From JAACFF01 sp963701435 (GTDB lineage Bacteria; Chloroflexota; Anaerolineae; Promineifilales; Promineifilaceae): a stretch of 64,000 nt of DNA. The DNA lies in NCBI GenBank assembly GCA_963701435.1, contig CAVPAL010000023.1, positions 62,001 to 126,000 of the forward strand. Reading direction: 5' to 3'. The translations under genes were made by a program, and so were the position numbers. Position 1 is the first letter of the stretch. Each line of letters starts with the position of its first letter. The notes beneath the pieces are model-generated. The model was given only the letters and a program-made list of their open reading frames with translations, was not told where the DNA came from and did no database searches. Positions 51,887 to 61,925 of this stretch are shown here, in pieces.

Positions 51887-54274
51887 ATGTTGGGAACACG
51901 TTGGCTCAAAGTCTTTCGTGATCTGTGGCACAATAAAACCCGCACGTTACTTGTTGTCCTTTCAATTGCCGTCGGTGTTTTCGCAGTGGGCGTCATTGCC
52001 GGTTCACGCATCATTTTGTCGCGCGAATTAGCCGCCAGCTATGCCGCCAGCAACCCTTCACACGCCACCATTTTTACGCTAAACACCTTTGATGAAAATC
52101 TGGTCAAGTCGGTGCAGGCCATGCCCGTCATTGAAACGGCCGAAGCGCGCGGCAGCGTCTACACACGTCTGCAAATTGGGCCTGATGAATGGTTAACCCT
52201 GCAATTAGTGGCTGTTCCTGATTTTGAAAATATTGGCCTGGACAAAGTGCGCTCCCAAAGCGGCGACTGGCCGCCTCTCAATCATGAATTATTGATTGAA
52301 CGCTCTTCAATCGGGATGGTCAACGCCGGTGAAGGTGCAACACTGATTGTTAAAGCGCCCAACGGCAAGGAACGGCCGATGCATATCAGCGGCGTTGCGC
52401 ATGATTTGTTTGCCAAAGTGTTCGCGCTGGATGGAGTCGCCACCGGATATATCACCTTCGACACGCTGGAGTGGTTGGGAGAACCACGTGACTTCCGGGA
52501 ACTGCGCTTTCGCCTGGCAGACGGGGGGGATGATGTCGTCGCTATCAGGCAAGTAGCAGATGAAGTCCAAGACAAAGTTGAGCGCAGCGGCGGCAGCGTA
52601 CTCATAACGATGATTCCTAACCCGGGACAGCATCCGCTCGATTATGCCATTCAGGCCATGTCGCTCATTTTGGGCGTCATGGGTCTTTTTGCGCTTTTCT
52701 TGAGCAGTTTTTTAGTGATCAATACCGTTGCGGCGCTGCTGGCGCAGCAGCAGCGGCAGATTGGCACAATGAAAGCGATTGGGGCGCGTACAAACCAGAT
52801 TTTGGGTATGTATATGGTCACGGTCACTTTGTATGGCCTTTTGGCGCTGCTAGTGGCTTTGCCGTTAGGCGCAGTGGGCGCACACGCCTTTACGGTTGTA
52901 ATGGCCGAATTTTTTAATTTCGACGTTTCCAGTTTCCAAATTCCTGTCGCGGTTATCATTTTGGAAACGGCCGTTGCAATCCTGGTCCCGATAATTGCCG
53001 GATTTTTTCCGGTGCTGGCAGGCGCGCGAGTTACAGTGCAGGAAGCCATTAACGATTACGGTTTAGACAAAAACCATTATGGCGCATCGATAATCGACCG
53101 CTGGCTGACGCAGATCCAGATATTGTCACGGCCGTTTCTGCTCTCACTACGCAACACATTCCGCCGCAAACTGCGCCTGGCCCTGACACTGATCACCCTG
53201 ACATTGGCAGGTACTATCTTTATTGCCACCTTTTCCGTATATACCTCTTTTTTGGGCTCTTTACACCGCTTTATGGATTATTATCAGTATGACGTTGCTG
53301 TGCAGTTTAATCGGCCGTATCGCATTCAACAACTGCAGCGCGAAACAGCCCAAATCCCAGGCATCGTTGCCGCCGAAGGCTGGGCATTTGCCAACACGCG
53401 CATGGTGTACGAAGATGGCTCCCACAGCGGCATGGTAATCCTGTTCGCGCCGCCGGCCGAAACCAAAATGATTAACCCGAGCATCGGGCAGGGACGCTGG
53501 CTGCAGCCTGGGGATAAAAACGCTATTGTCGTCAATACCATTACGCTGCGTGATGAACCTGAGAAAGGGGTGGGCGACGAAATAACCCTTAAACTTGAAG
53601 GGGAAGAAACCACCTGGGAAATTGTCGGCATTGCAGAAGGCGGCCAGTTTGTGCCAATGGCATTTATTGACTCGTCCGCTTATACACGCGCCATTGGCAG
53701 CGTCGATCAGGCCGATTGGCTCATGGTTAAAACGGAACAACACACCGAAGCCTACCAACGCAAAGTCCTGAGCCTGCTCGAAAGACAGCTTGAGGCGCAT
53801 GGTTTTCGGATTGGCGCCACCTCGATAATTGCACAGGAGTTAAACGAAGTACAGGCCATTTTTCAAGGCATATTAACCTTGTTAATCATGATGACCATCC
53901 TGATGGCGGCCGTAGGCGGACTGGGCTTAATGGGCACGATGAGCATCAACGTTTTAGAACGCACGCGCGAAATCGGCGTTATGCGCGCGATAGGCGCCTC
54001 CAACCGCACGATTTTGTCTATCATCATTCAAGAAGGCATTCTGATCGGCCTGGTTAGTTGGCTGTTTAGTATTCTGCTGGCTTTTCCTTTAAGCCTGGCG
54101 ATTAGTAATGCAGTCGGCCAGCAATTTTTAAATGCGCCTCTGAACTACAAATTCTCGTGGCAGGGAACGCTCACCTGGCTGATTACAGTCGTGCTGATTG
54201 CGGCCTTTGCCAGCTATTGGCCGGCGCGGCAGGCCGCCAAATTAACCGTGCACGAAATTCTGGCATATGAGTAA
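51887..54274 (+). CDS. FtsX/MacB-type ABC transporter permease (two FtsX modules)
   Basis: 795 residues. N-terminal TM helix (LLVVLSIAVGVFAVGVIAGS) and MacB-like periplasmic domain, three TM helices around 255-370 (MGLFALFLSSFLVINTVAAL), then a second module with TM helix at ~430 (ALTLITLTLAGTIFIATFSV), another periplasmic domain and three TM helices ending in a typical IGVMRAIGASNRTIL. It resembles LolC/MacB-like exporters of lipoproteins or lipids; no ATPase gene adjoins it. Two AACGGCCGTT-type palindromes. Confidence 0.88.
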   Translation: MLGTRWLKVFRDLWHNKTRTLLVVLSIAVGVFAVGVIAGSRIILSRELAASYAASNPSHATIFTLNTFDENLVKSVQAMPVIETAEARGSVYTRLQIGPDEWLTLQLVAVPDFENIGLDKVRSQSGDWPPLNHELLIERSSIGMVNAGEGATLIVKAPNGKERPMHISGVAHDLFAKVFALDGVATGYITFDTLEWLGEPRDFRELRFRLADGGDDVVAIRQVADEVQDKVERSGGSVLITMIPNPGQHPLDYAIQAMSLILGVMGLFALFLSSFLVINTVAALLAQQQRQIGTMKAIGARTNQILGMYMVTVTLYGLLALLVALPLGAVGAHAFTVVMAEFFNFDVSSFQIPVAVIILETAVAILVPIIAGFFPVLAGARVTVQEAINDYGLDKNHYGASIIDRWLTQIQILSRPFLLSLRNTFRRKLRLALTLITLTLAGTIFIATFSVYTSFLGSLHRFMDYYQYDVAVQFNRPYRIQQLQRETAQIPGIVAAEGWAFANTRMVYEDGSHSGMVILFAPPAETKMINPSIGQGRWLQPGDKNAIVVNTITLRDEPEKGVGDEITLKLEGEETTWEIVGIAEGGQFVPMAFIDSSAYTRAIGSVDQADWLMVKTEQHTEAYQRKVLSLLERQLEAHGFRIGATSIIAQELNEVQAIFQGILTLLIMMTILMAAVGGLGLMGTMSINVLERTREIGVMRAIGASNRTILSIIIQEGILIGLVSWLFSILLAFPLSLAISNAVGQQFLNAPLNYKFSWQGTLTWLITVVLIAAFASYWPARQAAKLTVHEILAYE

Positions 54275-54407
54275 ATAACTGCGCCCGCCTGAAATTGGGA
54301 AGGTGCTTTGTTCATTTAGAATAATCTGGTTGGTTGGAGCTTGTTTTTCGCGTCGAAAATCTTTATCTACTGCGACTCTTTGATCCAGTTCACCCTGTAA
54401 ATCTTTT

Positions 54408-55106
54408 CTAATTTCCTATTTCCAAACGCAATGAGGCCAAAATGGTAATCGCGCGTTGAATAAGCGCCTGATTTTCCGGTCTATTCGGCCACAGGCTGGC
54501 CCCGGACGGGTGCGGCAGCGGCGTCACCCAACGGCCGTTTCTATCCCGCGCGCCATCAAATTCCTGCAGCCATTCACCCTGTTGAAAATCAAAGTTGACC
54601 GGATTGGTAAGCGCTTCAGGCGGAAAGTAAACGGCCGTGCCAATCACCTCTTTCAACCTCAATTTAGCCGGGAACAATAATTTGATGGCCAATCCCCCCA
54701 CTAAAATCATGAGCCGTGGTTTGACCAGCGTAATTTCTTGTTCTAAAAACGGCCGGCATAACTTTTGCTCCGCTTTGCTGGGAACTCTGTCCCCTTTGCC
54801 ATTCGCTGCTTTACCGGGATAACATTTGGTAACGGCCGTCATATATTGCCTTTGCCGAAAATCAGCTTCATCCCAGCCGGCCGCACCCAACCATTGGAAC
54901 AAACGGCGTCCGCTGCCCGCATTAAACGGCCGTTGTGCTTCAACCTCCGTCACGCCGGGCGCCTGGCCGATCAACATGACCTGGGCGTCCATCGATCCAC
55001 TAAAAATAGCGCCGGGTGTAATCGCGTGGCCAGCTTCCAAACAGAGCCGGCAGGCGCGCATTTTTTGCTGCAAAATCGTCAACCTGGTTCGCGAATCTTC
55101 AGACAT
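54408..55106 (-). CDS. Uracil-DNA glycosylase family protein (Fe-S, family 4/5-like)
   Basis: 232 residues. N-terminal cysteines (RACRLC) and the motif A-like IGQAPGVTEVEAQRPFNAGS, aligned C-terminal TPLPHPSGAS (motif B, catalytic/binding His). A third Cys in TKCYPGKA and a fourth (KLCRPF) could complete the 4Fe-4S cluster. Removes uracil from DNA in base-excision repair. Ends 8 bp before the ligase gene downstream; same strand. Confidence 0.85.
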   Translation of the reverse strand: MSEDSRTRLTILQQKMRACRLCLEAGHAITPGAIFSGSMDAQVMLIGQAPGVTEVEAQRPFNAGSGRRLFQWLGAAGWDEADFRQRQYMTAVTKCYPGKAANGKGDRVPSKAEQKLCRPFLEQEITLVKPRLMILVGGLAIKLLFPAKLRLKEVIGTAVYFPPEALTNPVNFDFQQGEWLQEFDGARDRNGRWVTPLPHPSGASLWPNRPENQALIQRAITILASLRLEIGN

Positions 55107-55114
55107 ATGAATTG

Positions 55115-57721
55115 TTAGGGTGAATCCGACAAGTGAGCGGCTGCATCTTGTTGGATGGGTTGGGAATCAGGCGCGTCCACGGCACTCTCTGCGCCAGAAA
55201 AACCATACAGGTATGGCCCCACGCTGCCCGCTTCAGCCGTGAGCTGCTTCTCAACTTCAGCAACCAGTTCGCGGCGTAAAGCTTTGCCAATTAAATTACG
55301 CGGAAACTCCTGCATGAAAAATATCCATTTCGGCGCCTGGTTAGGGGGCAGCCGGTGTTCACAAAACTTTATGATGGTTTTGGCAGAAAGTTTGGCATGT
55401 TTCTTAAGGCGCACAAAGGCGACAGGACGATTCGCGACAACCGCCACAACAACTTCATCCACTTCCGGCAGCTCATAGATAACTTCCTCGATGTCACGCG
55501 GGTAAATGGGTTCGTCGGAACCGACCGCAAACCCGATATCCTGGCGGCGGCTGATGATTTGGAAGTAGCCGTCTTCGTCCATGCGCGCAATGTCACCGGT
55601 GTGCAGCCAGCCATAGGTATCAACGGTAGTTTTTGTTCTTTCCGTGTCTTCCCAATAACCCAGCATTACCTGCGGCCCACGTATTACCAGTTCACCTATT
55701 TGTCCAGGGGGTAACGGCCGTCCCGTTTGCAAATCCACAATGCGCGCTTCCGTACTGGGCAAAGGCAGACCGATTGATCCAACTTTGTCGCGTCCATCAA
55801 GAGGGGTCAAATGGGTCAAAGGCGCGGCTTCGCTGAGGCCATACCCCTCAATAATTCGACCTTTGGTGAGTTTTTCAAACGCCTCTTCCACCTCAACCGG
55901 CATGGGCGCGGCGCCGCTTAAACAGGCCTGAATAGATTGAATATTGTATTTGCGAACGCCGGGAAAATTATTAATTTGCATAAAAATCGCCGGCACTCCG
56001 GGAAAATAAGAAGGCTCATGGTCACGAATCGTCTCAAGCACTTCTTCTACCTGAAAAGTTGGCAGCAAAATCATCGTGGCGCCCTGGAGAATTGGCACGT
56101 TCATGCCCACCGTCATGCCATATATATGGCTAAAGGGCACGACGCACAAAACAGTTTCGGCGCCATCCTTTGTATTCGTCAGCCAAACGCGCACCTGGAG
56201 CGTATTTGCCAGCAAGTTACGATGGCTCAACTGCACCGGTTTTGGCAGACCGGTCGTACCGCCCGTGAATTGGATAACGGCCGTATCCTGCGGTTTCACG
56301 GTCACATCCGGCGCTTTCCCGGGTTGGGAACGCAGCCAACGAGACCAAACAATTTCTCCCGGCAGCAGCGGCTGCGGCAAACGATGTCCTTCCTTGCGCT
56401 CGCGATAAAGGGTAAAACGGATACGCCGCCGCCAGGTCAAATAATCCTTATAACTGGTCCAGATCAGATGTTTGATGGGCGCCTGCTGCTGCACATAACG
56501 CGCTTTTTCCGCAAAAAAGGTCAGCGCAACGATCACATCCGCTCCAACCAACTGCGCCTCGCGCACCAGTTCATCTTGGGATGCAAGCGGATTCACCATC
56601 ACAGCTACACATCCGGCAAACAGCGCGCCATAATAAGCAATGACCATTTGGGGCACGTTGGGCAGCAGCAAAATGATCCGCGCGCCCGGGCTAACCCCCA
56701 ACTCATGCAGGCCATTGGCAAAGCGCGCCGCTTGATCGTACAGATTGGCATAGGTTAAAGAGCGTTGGTAAAAAAAGATTGCTGTTTGGTTGGGAAAACG
56801 GCGGTGAGCGCGTTCTAAAATACGCGTCAGCGGCTGGTCGGGCACATGAATGGTTGGCGGGACGTCTGATTCGTAATAGGCAAGCCACGGCCGTTCTCGC
56901 AACAATCCCCCTCGACCACTGTCCCCGGAAACACGCCAGCGGTGTGACAGTTGACCCGGCATATCCTTTTCCACAAATCGTATCACGGCCCGATTGACAG
57001 CATCTCGCCGTTCAAGCATCACCATATGGGCTGAAACGTCAACGCGAATGACTTCTGAATTCTGTGGCGGAACCAATTCGGCCACGCGTTCAAACGCTTC
57101 TTGCGGCAGAACCTGGTCCTTATTCCCCAAAATAACCATGGTTGGCATTTTGAGCTGTGGAAATTGATCCCATCCTTGCCAGGGGCGCATGGCGCTAAAA
57201 TAGATTTGTTTTAGGGCCGGCAGTGATGCATCAACCCAATTGGAGACAAAGGGTTGGACTGCCAAAAGAATTTCTTCCGGCAGTCGGAAAGCCAGACGAT
57301 AGTAATACGGGATTTTATATTCGCCGGCGCCAGCAATCAAAACGAGATGACTGACGCGCTCCGGGTATTTCGTCGCAAATTCTGTAGCTATGGCCACGCC
57401 AAATGAATGCCCCACCAGAATAATTTTTTGCTGAACATCTAAATACTTGAGCGTCGCCATGAGGTCAGCCACCAGGCGCCCCATATCATAACCATTCGGG
57501 GGCGCTGCGGATTGGCCGTGTCCGCGCATGTCGGCGGCGATGGCATGGTTGTGCTGCGAAAAGGCATCAAATTGATATTGCCACTGCCGCGCATCGCCCC
57601 CAAATCCATGCACAAAGAAGAATGTGTGCAACGGCCGTTCCGGGCAAACGTCAATGACGCTCAGGGTTACACCTGGTTCAGCTTCAAATTCCTGGCGATA
57701 TAGTTCCAAGTCAAGCTGCAT
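55115..57721 (-). CDS. Alpha/beta-hydrolase fused to AMP-dependent acyl-CoA ligase
   Basis: 868 residues, two enzymes in one chain. Residues ~1-265: alpha/beta-hydrolase with TFFFVHGFGGDARQW, nucleophile elbow LVGHSFGVA, Asp in ILGNKDQVLP and His in VSAHMVMLERR. Residues ~290-845: ANL ligase with VIQFTGGTTGLPKPVQLSHR (P-loop), GYGLSEAAPLTH, GWLHTGDIARMDEDGYFQII and the C-terminal Lys in PRNLIGKALRREL. A fatty acid or ester hydrolysis product could pass straight to CoA activation. ATG 57721 begins at the hydrolase, so the fusion is not a run-through of two starts. Membrane anchoring not seen. Confidence 0.88.
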   Translation of the reverse strand: MQLDLELYRQEFEAEPGVTLSVIDVCPERPLHTFFFVHGFGGDARQWQYQFDAFSQHNHAIAADMRGHGQSAAPPNGYDMGRLVADLMATLKYLDVQQKIILVGHSFGVAIATEFATKYPERVSHLVLIAGAGEYKIPYYYRLAFRLPEEILLAVQPFVSNWVDASLPALKQIYFSAMRPWQGWDQFPQLKMPTMVILGNKDQVLPQEAFERVAELVPPQNSEVIRVDVSAHMVMLERRDAVNRAVIRFVEKDMPGQLSHRWRVSGDSGRGGLLRERPWLAYYESDVPPTIHVPDQPLTRILERAHRRFPNQTAIFFYQRSLTYANLYDQAARFANGLHELGVSPGARIILLLPNVPQMVIAYYGALFAGCVAVMVNPLASQDELVREAQLVGADVIVALTFFAEKARYVQQQAPIKHLIWTSYKDYLTWRRRIRFTLYRERKEGHRLPQPLLPGEIVWSRWLRSQPGKAPDVTVKPQDTAVIQFTGGTTGLPKPVQLSHRNLLANTLQVRVWLTNTKDGAETVLCVVPFSHIYGMTVGMNVPILQGATMILLPTFQVEEVLETIRDHEPSYFPGVPAIFMQINNFPGVRKYNIQSIQACLSGAAPMPVEVEEAFEKLTKGRIIEGYGLSEAAPLTHLTPLDGRDKVGSIGLPLPSTEARIVDLQTGRPLPPGQIGELVIRGPQVMLGYWEDTERTKTTVDTYGWLHTGDIARMDEDGYFQIISRRQDIGFAVGSDEPIYPRDIEEVIYELPEVDEVVVAVVANRPVAFVRLKKHAKLSAKTIIKFCEHRLPPNQAPKWIFFMQEFPRNLIGKALRRELVAEVEKQLTAEAGSVGPYLYGFSGAESAVDAPDSQPIQQDAAAHLSDSP

Positions 57722-57733
57722 AAATCTTACCGG

Positions 57734-58741
57734 TTACCTGATTTCAATTGGTTCAGTAACCAATGTGCTGTTAATTATTTGAAAGTTTGGCTGCAAACTG
57801 GTCACCCACCCGACCAGCCCGGCTACCGCCAGATGCACACCCCGCGTCGGGCGTGGAAAACCCAATTCGTGCACACTTATCACCATGTCGCCCAGCGTGC
57901 GGGATCGTATCGCCAGGCAAAGTCGTTGGGGATAGGGTTCTTCGCCAACGAAAACCTCAATCAGCAACTTGCCATCTCGGGTCGATTGGTACACGTCCAT
58001 AAACTTAATATGAATGCCCTCTTCCTCCAGGTGAAAAGGGATAAAAGCGCGGCTAATCGTATTCAGGTTCGCGGGAGTACGCATCACAACATGGGGCATA
58101 ACCAATTCCTCCAATATAAAAAACGGATCGGGCGCGGGCGTCGAATTGCGCCTCCATTTGTAATAATGACAGACGCGCCCTTCTGCCAGGGCGATGGATT
58201 CATATTTCGTGCGCAGGCGTTGGGTGTCTGTGGTCACGAATACCGTTTCAAGACGGCTGTCAAAATATGGCGTATGCTCCAAACAATCAGAAATCTGTTC
58301 AGCATAATCGGCATGATCGGTGGCAATATCCAGGTTCGCGCCGGCAGACATACGTGTGGCCAGCAGATGCAAGAAATGTTTGTTTAGCAAGCGCCTGTGC
58401 TGATGGCCTGATTTTGGCCAGGGATCAGGAAAATTGATAAAAACTTCAAACAAGCTCTCAGGTTGACATAATAGCCACAAAACTGCTTTTGAATCCCCTT
58501 GCAGCGCCAACACATTGTTCAATCCGGCCAGGCGCACTTTCTTAGCGCCTTTACGCAAAGAAGGCAATGAGATTTCAATTCCTAAAACATTGGCAAACGG
58601 CCGTTTCTGCGCCAGATCGATCAAAAATTGACCGCCGCCAAATCCAATTTCTAACACCAATGGCGCTTCTCGCCCAAATAATTCAGACCAGGGGGCGGGC
58701 CAGGGCAGACGCCCATAATGGAGTATTTTTTCTTCACGCAT
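57734..58741 (-). CDS. trmB: tRNA (guanine-N7-)-methyltransferase with C-terminal extension
   Basis: 335 residues. TrmB core ~25-200: LVLEIGFGGGQFLIDLAQK (SAM loop), NFPDPWPKSGHQHRRLLN, ATDHADYAEQISDCLE and TKYESIALAEGRVCHYYKW. It methylates G46 of tRNA at N7. The core ends near residue 200; the last ~130 residues form an extra domain (FMDVYQSTRDGKLLIEVFVG), longer than usual TrmB but similar in size to the extended thermophile forms. AMP-ligase gene follows 12 bp downstream. Confidence 0.93.
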   Translation of the reverse strand: MREEKILHYGRLPWPAPWSELFGREAPLVLEIGFGGGQFLIDLAQKRPFANVLGIEISLPSLRKGAKKVRLAGLNNVLALQGDSKAVLWLLCQPESLFEVFINFPDPWPKSGHQHRRLLNKHFLHLLATRMSAGANLDIATDHADYAEQISDCLEHTPYFDSRLETVFVTTDTQRLRTKYESIALAEGRVCHYYKWRRNSTPAPDPFFILEELVMPHVVMRTPANLNTISRAFIPFHLEEEGIHIKFMDVYQSTRDGKLLIEVFVGEEPYPQRLCLAIRSRTLGDMVISVHELGFPRPTRGVHLAVAGLVGWVTSLQPNFQIINSTLVTEPIEIR

Positions 58742-58840
58742 CCGGGAATTATATGAAGCCTATCCTGAACTGTAAAATTATTTGCTCCTTCTGCTCTGTT
58801 CAGACAAAATAGCCTCAACGACAAAACAAGAGGTGACTTT

Positions 58841-59734
58841 TTGCAATCAAGAAAAATACGCATTATTGGAGTTCCCATGGACCTGGGTCAAAATCGGCGC
58901 GGCGTTGATATGGGGCCAAGCGCACTGCGCTACGCACATTTACAGGCTCGCCTGGAACGCCTGGGCCATACAGTTATGGATGAAGGCAATATCGCTGTAC
59001 CCAACCCGGAAGAACATGTGGCTGAGGGTCAGGGCAGACGGCTGCAAGCGGTCACGGCCGTTTGCGAGCAAATTTATGCCCTGGCCAATCAATGTTTTGA
59101 CGAGGGTGACTTTGCCGTCTTTTTAGGCGGCGACCATAGTATCAGCATCGGTACAATAGCAGCAGCGGCGCAGTCAGGTCCGATAGGCGTCATCTGGGTT
59201 GATGCGCACGGCGACTACAACACACATGAAACTTCACCGACAGGCAATATTCATGGCATGCCCGTGGCGGCGCTGGTGGGTCATGGACAGGAAAAGCTGA
59301 TCGATGTGGGATATCCGGGGGCAAAATTACAGGCGGCCCAAATTGTGCAAATTGGAATCCGCGATCTTGATTCGGCCGAACGCACGCAGCTTGTACACAG
59401 CGGCATTCACATTTTCACTATGCGACATGTCGATGAGCTGGGGATGGCGGCTGTTGCGCGCCAGGCTCTAGACCGGCTGCGTCACTTTAAACGCATTCAC
59501 GTCAGCCTGGATATGGACAGCCTCGATCCCTCCGAAGCGCCCGGTGTGGGAACGGCCGTACCAGGTGGCTTGACCTATCGCGAAGCCCACTTGTTGATGG
59601 AAATATTAGGGGACAGCCAGCGCGTTCAATCACTTGACATTGTAGAAATTAATCCAATTCTAGATAATATGAACAAAACGGCCGAGTTAGCTGTGGAATT
59701 AGCGGCTTCGCTGCTTGGGCAGCGAATTTTATAA
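58841..59734 (+). CDS. rocF: Arginase (ureohydrolase)
   Basis: 297 residues. Manganese ligands are clear: GGDHS (D98, H99), DAHGDYN (D121, H123, D125) and SLDMDSLDP (D224, D226), with NIHGMPVAAL and EAPGVGTAVPGG. Cleaves arginine to ornithine and urea. The start is TTG at 58841 after AGAGGTGA; no ATG serves. The gene abuts the SH3 protein end-to-end. Other ureohydrolases (agmatinase) are less likely given the NIHGMP loop. Confidence 0.92.
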   Translation: MQSRKIRIIGVPMDLGQNRRGVDMGPSALRYAHLQARLERLGHTVMDEGNIAVPNPEEHVAEGQGRRLQAVTAVCEQIYALANQCFDEGDFAVFLGGDHSISIGTIAAAAQSGPIGVIWVDAHGDYNTHETSPTGNIHGMPVAALVGHGQEKLIDVGYPGAKLQAAQIVQIGIRDLDSAERTQLVHSGIHIFTMRHVDELGMAAVARQALDRLRHFKRIHVSLDMDSLDPSEAPGVGTAVPGGLTYREAHLLMEILGDSQRVQSLDIVEINPILDNMNKTAELAVELAASLLGQRIL

Positions 59735-60354
59735 CTATTGATTGACAACCAGGAAGTCCGCAGCAACCCATCCGGTCACGCCGCTTTCAGTCTGCACCTG
59801 CTGCCATTCCAAATCATCAGCTGATTCTCGCCCGGGCAAAACCAGAAGAATTGTGCCATCAAAAAGCCACTCAAGCTGTTCGGACTCTACCCCAGGTCCC
59901 GAACGCAGCCATACGCCTACCTCACTGGCCACAGTCGCTGTCAACGGTTCCGGGGTATTGGTTGCAGTTGGCATTGGCGTCGGTGTATTGGTAGGGACAG
60001 GAGATGTTGGCGAGGCCGCTTCAGTCGCTTCTAGCCGCGGCGTTGCAGAAACTTCAGAGGTAGAACAGGAACGGCCGTTGGCGGCTCAAAAGTCGCAGTT
60101 GGGGGCGGCGCTATCGGTATCATATCAGTTGTACCCAGACCGACAACGCCTAATAAGATCAACGTGACAATCAGCGCAAAAATACCGCGAATCAAATTTA
60201 CCTGGGAAGTAATGCGCGCCTCAGTACGGCCGACATTATACGGTTTCTGCGACGCGCCGGTGCGTGCAGCAACTGCTTTTCCAAAAAAGTAAAGCGTGGC
60301 CAATAACGAGATTACGGCCAATATGGGAATGACGATGTTGAACAGTACCGCCAC
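59735..60354 (-). CDS. Single-span protein with C-terminal SH3-like (SH3b) domain, frameshifted
   Basis: ATG 60354 gives a hydrophobic N-terminus (FNIVIPILAVISLLATLYFF), a second TM segment (IRGIFALIVTLILLGVVGLG) and a Pro/Thr-rich linker. The frame breaks near 60040-60060; in the other frame ATPRLEATEAASPTSPVPTN and PTATNTPEPLTATVASEVGV continue the linker into an SH3b domain (GVWLRSGPGVESEQLEWL, VQTESGVTGWVAADFLVV). SH3b domains bind cell-wall peptides. As given the chain is split; the joined product would be ~205 residues. Function unknown. Confidence 0.7.
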
Positions 60355-60377
60355 AATGCCTCCTACACCATGTTTCG

Positions 60378-61844
60378 CTAATCTACTTTAGCAGGCAGGT
60401 CTGCTTTGGCAAGCTTTATCTTAGCTTCACCCCAAAGCTCCTCAAGTGTTTCTAAGTTTAGAGACTCCCAATCCAGGTTACGCTCAGCAACCAGTTGTTC
60501 AACCAGTTCAAAACGTTCACCAAAACGCAGGTTGGCTTCCCGCAGAGCAGCCTCAGCATCCACGTCCAACCAGCGCGCAAGATTGACAACAACAAATAAT
60601 ATATCACCCAATTCCGCTTTGCGCTCATTTGGCGATCCGGCCTGCTGCAATTCTATAATTTCTTCATTGAGCTTGCCATAAACGCCTGCGATATCCGGCC
60701 AATCAAAACCAACTTCAGCCACGCGGTTTTGAATTTTTTGAGACCGGGCCAGGGCAGGTAAGGCGCCAGGAATATTGTTGAGCAGCGAGTTTGTTTGGAC
60801 CGGTTTTTCTTGCTTTTTAAGCGTCTCCCAATTGCGCAAAACTTCGGCGGTATCGGCGACTTCCCAATCACCCCAAACGTGCGGATGACGCCGCTTGAGC
60901 TTGGTTTCAATGCCGGCGATGACGTCTGTGAGGGTAAAATCACCCGCTTCTGCCGCCATTTGAGCCTGCATAACCAGATGATACAGTAAATCGCCCAATT
61001 CTTCGCGCAGATTGTCGCTGTCGCCGGCATCGAGGGCATCTAAGGCTTCATAGGCTTCTTCCAAAAAGCCGCTGCGCATGCTTTGGGGCGTTTGTTCCTG
61101 ATCCCAGGGACAACCGTCCGGGCTGCGCAGCACAGCGACCGTTTCGGCAAGCGCCGGAAGCGTGGCGGGAATGGACAGGGGCGGCACGTATAAACTGGTA
61201 AGGTGATTTATATGTTGGCTGCGATCAATGGCGTATAAGGGCAGAGCTTCGACCAATTGATCGGGTTCGCCGGCGGCATGGACAAGTTTAACTGGGTGTT
61301 CATCAGGATAAACGGCCGTTAACACCAGTTTGACGTCGCTGGCAATCAAGCGGCTGTATACCTGGCCCAGAAGCAAAGGCGCAGTTGCAAGCGCCTGTGG
61401 GTAATGGGATTCTACCAAATCCAAAGCGTCAAATAGTTGCAGCCCATCTAAAGCGTCGATGCCAACGGCCGTTAAGGTCGGCTCCACAAAGCTCAATCCA
61501 GCCACAATGCGCACGGGCAAATTTTCTGTCTGCGCCGCCGCAACCAGCTTTGTCACGGTAGATTCACCTACGAATGGATGTCCAGGCACAGCATACACAA
61601 CAGCTTCTGCCTTTCCAAGCTGAATCAGTTCAGCCACAATTGCAGTGTACACCGCGCCAAAGTCAGTTGCGCTTTCGTAGACATGATCAAAACTTGCAAG
61701 CGTGGTATCTGCGGGAAGCATTGCGACTGCTGGGTGCCGGCTGGTGCGCAAATAAACCTTGTTAGCGCCGGTTAATATTTCCCACGCTTCACGGGTCAGG
61801 AAACGGCCGTTGCCCGGACCCAACCCAACAACTGTAATTCCCAT
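60378..61844 (-). CDS. mazG: Tetrapyrrole-methylase-like/MazG fusion (YabN type)
   Basis: 488 residues. N-terminal ~225: tetrapyrrole-methylase-like fold (ITVVGLGPGNGRFLTREAW, VYAVPGHPFVGESTVTKLV). C-terminal: two MazG helical blocks with PWDQEQTPQSMRSGFLEEAY, EELGDLLYHLVMQAQMA, and AELGDILFVVVNLARWLDV (EExxE-type Mg sites). MazG hydrolyses NTPs, protecting against damaged nucleotides or adjusting (p)ppGpp. The fusion matches Bacillus YabN. Start ATG 61844, AGGAC upstream. Confidence 0.93.
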   Translation of the reverse strand: MGITVVGLGPGNGRFLTREAWEILTGANKVYLRTSRHPAVAMLPADTTLASFDHVYESATDFGAVYTAIVAELIQLGKAEAVVYAVPGHPFVGESTVTKLVAAAQTENLPVRIVAGLSFVEPTLTAVGIDALDGLQLFDALDLVESHYPQALATAPLLLGQVYSRLIASDVKLVLTAVYPDEHPVKLVHAAGEPDQLVEALPLYAIDRSQHINHLTSLYVPPLSIPATLPALAETVAVLRSPDGCPWDQEQTPQSMRSGFLEEAYEALDALDAGDSDNLREELGDLLYHLVMQAQMAAEAGDFTLTDVIAGIETKLKRRHPHVWGDWEVADTAEVLRNWETLKKQEKPVQTNSLLNNIPGALPALARSQKIQNRVAEVGFDWPDIAGVYGKLNEEIIELQQAGSPNERKAELGDILFVVVNLARWLDVDAEAALREANLRFGERFELVEQLVAERNLDWESLNLETLEELWGEAKIKLAKADLPAKVD

Positions 61845-61925
61845 GTCCTACTCCCAAAAATAAAAAGGCGAGCACAATAGCTCGCCAAGACAAAATTCTT
61901 AATTCCAAAAACAACAGTAACTATA

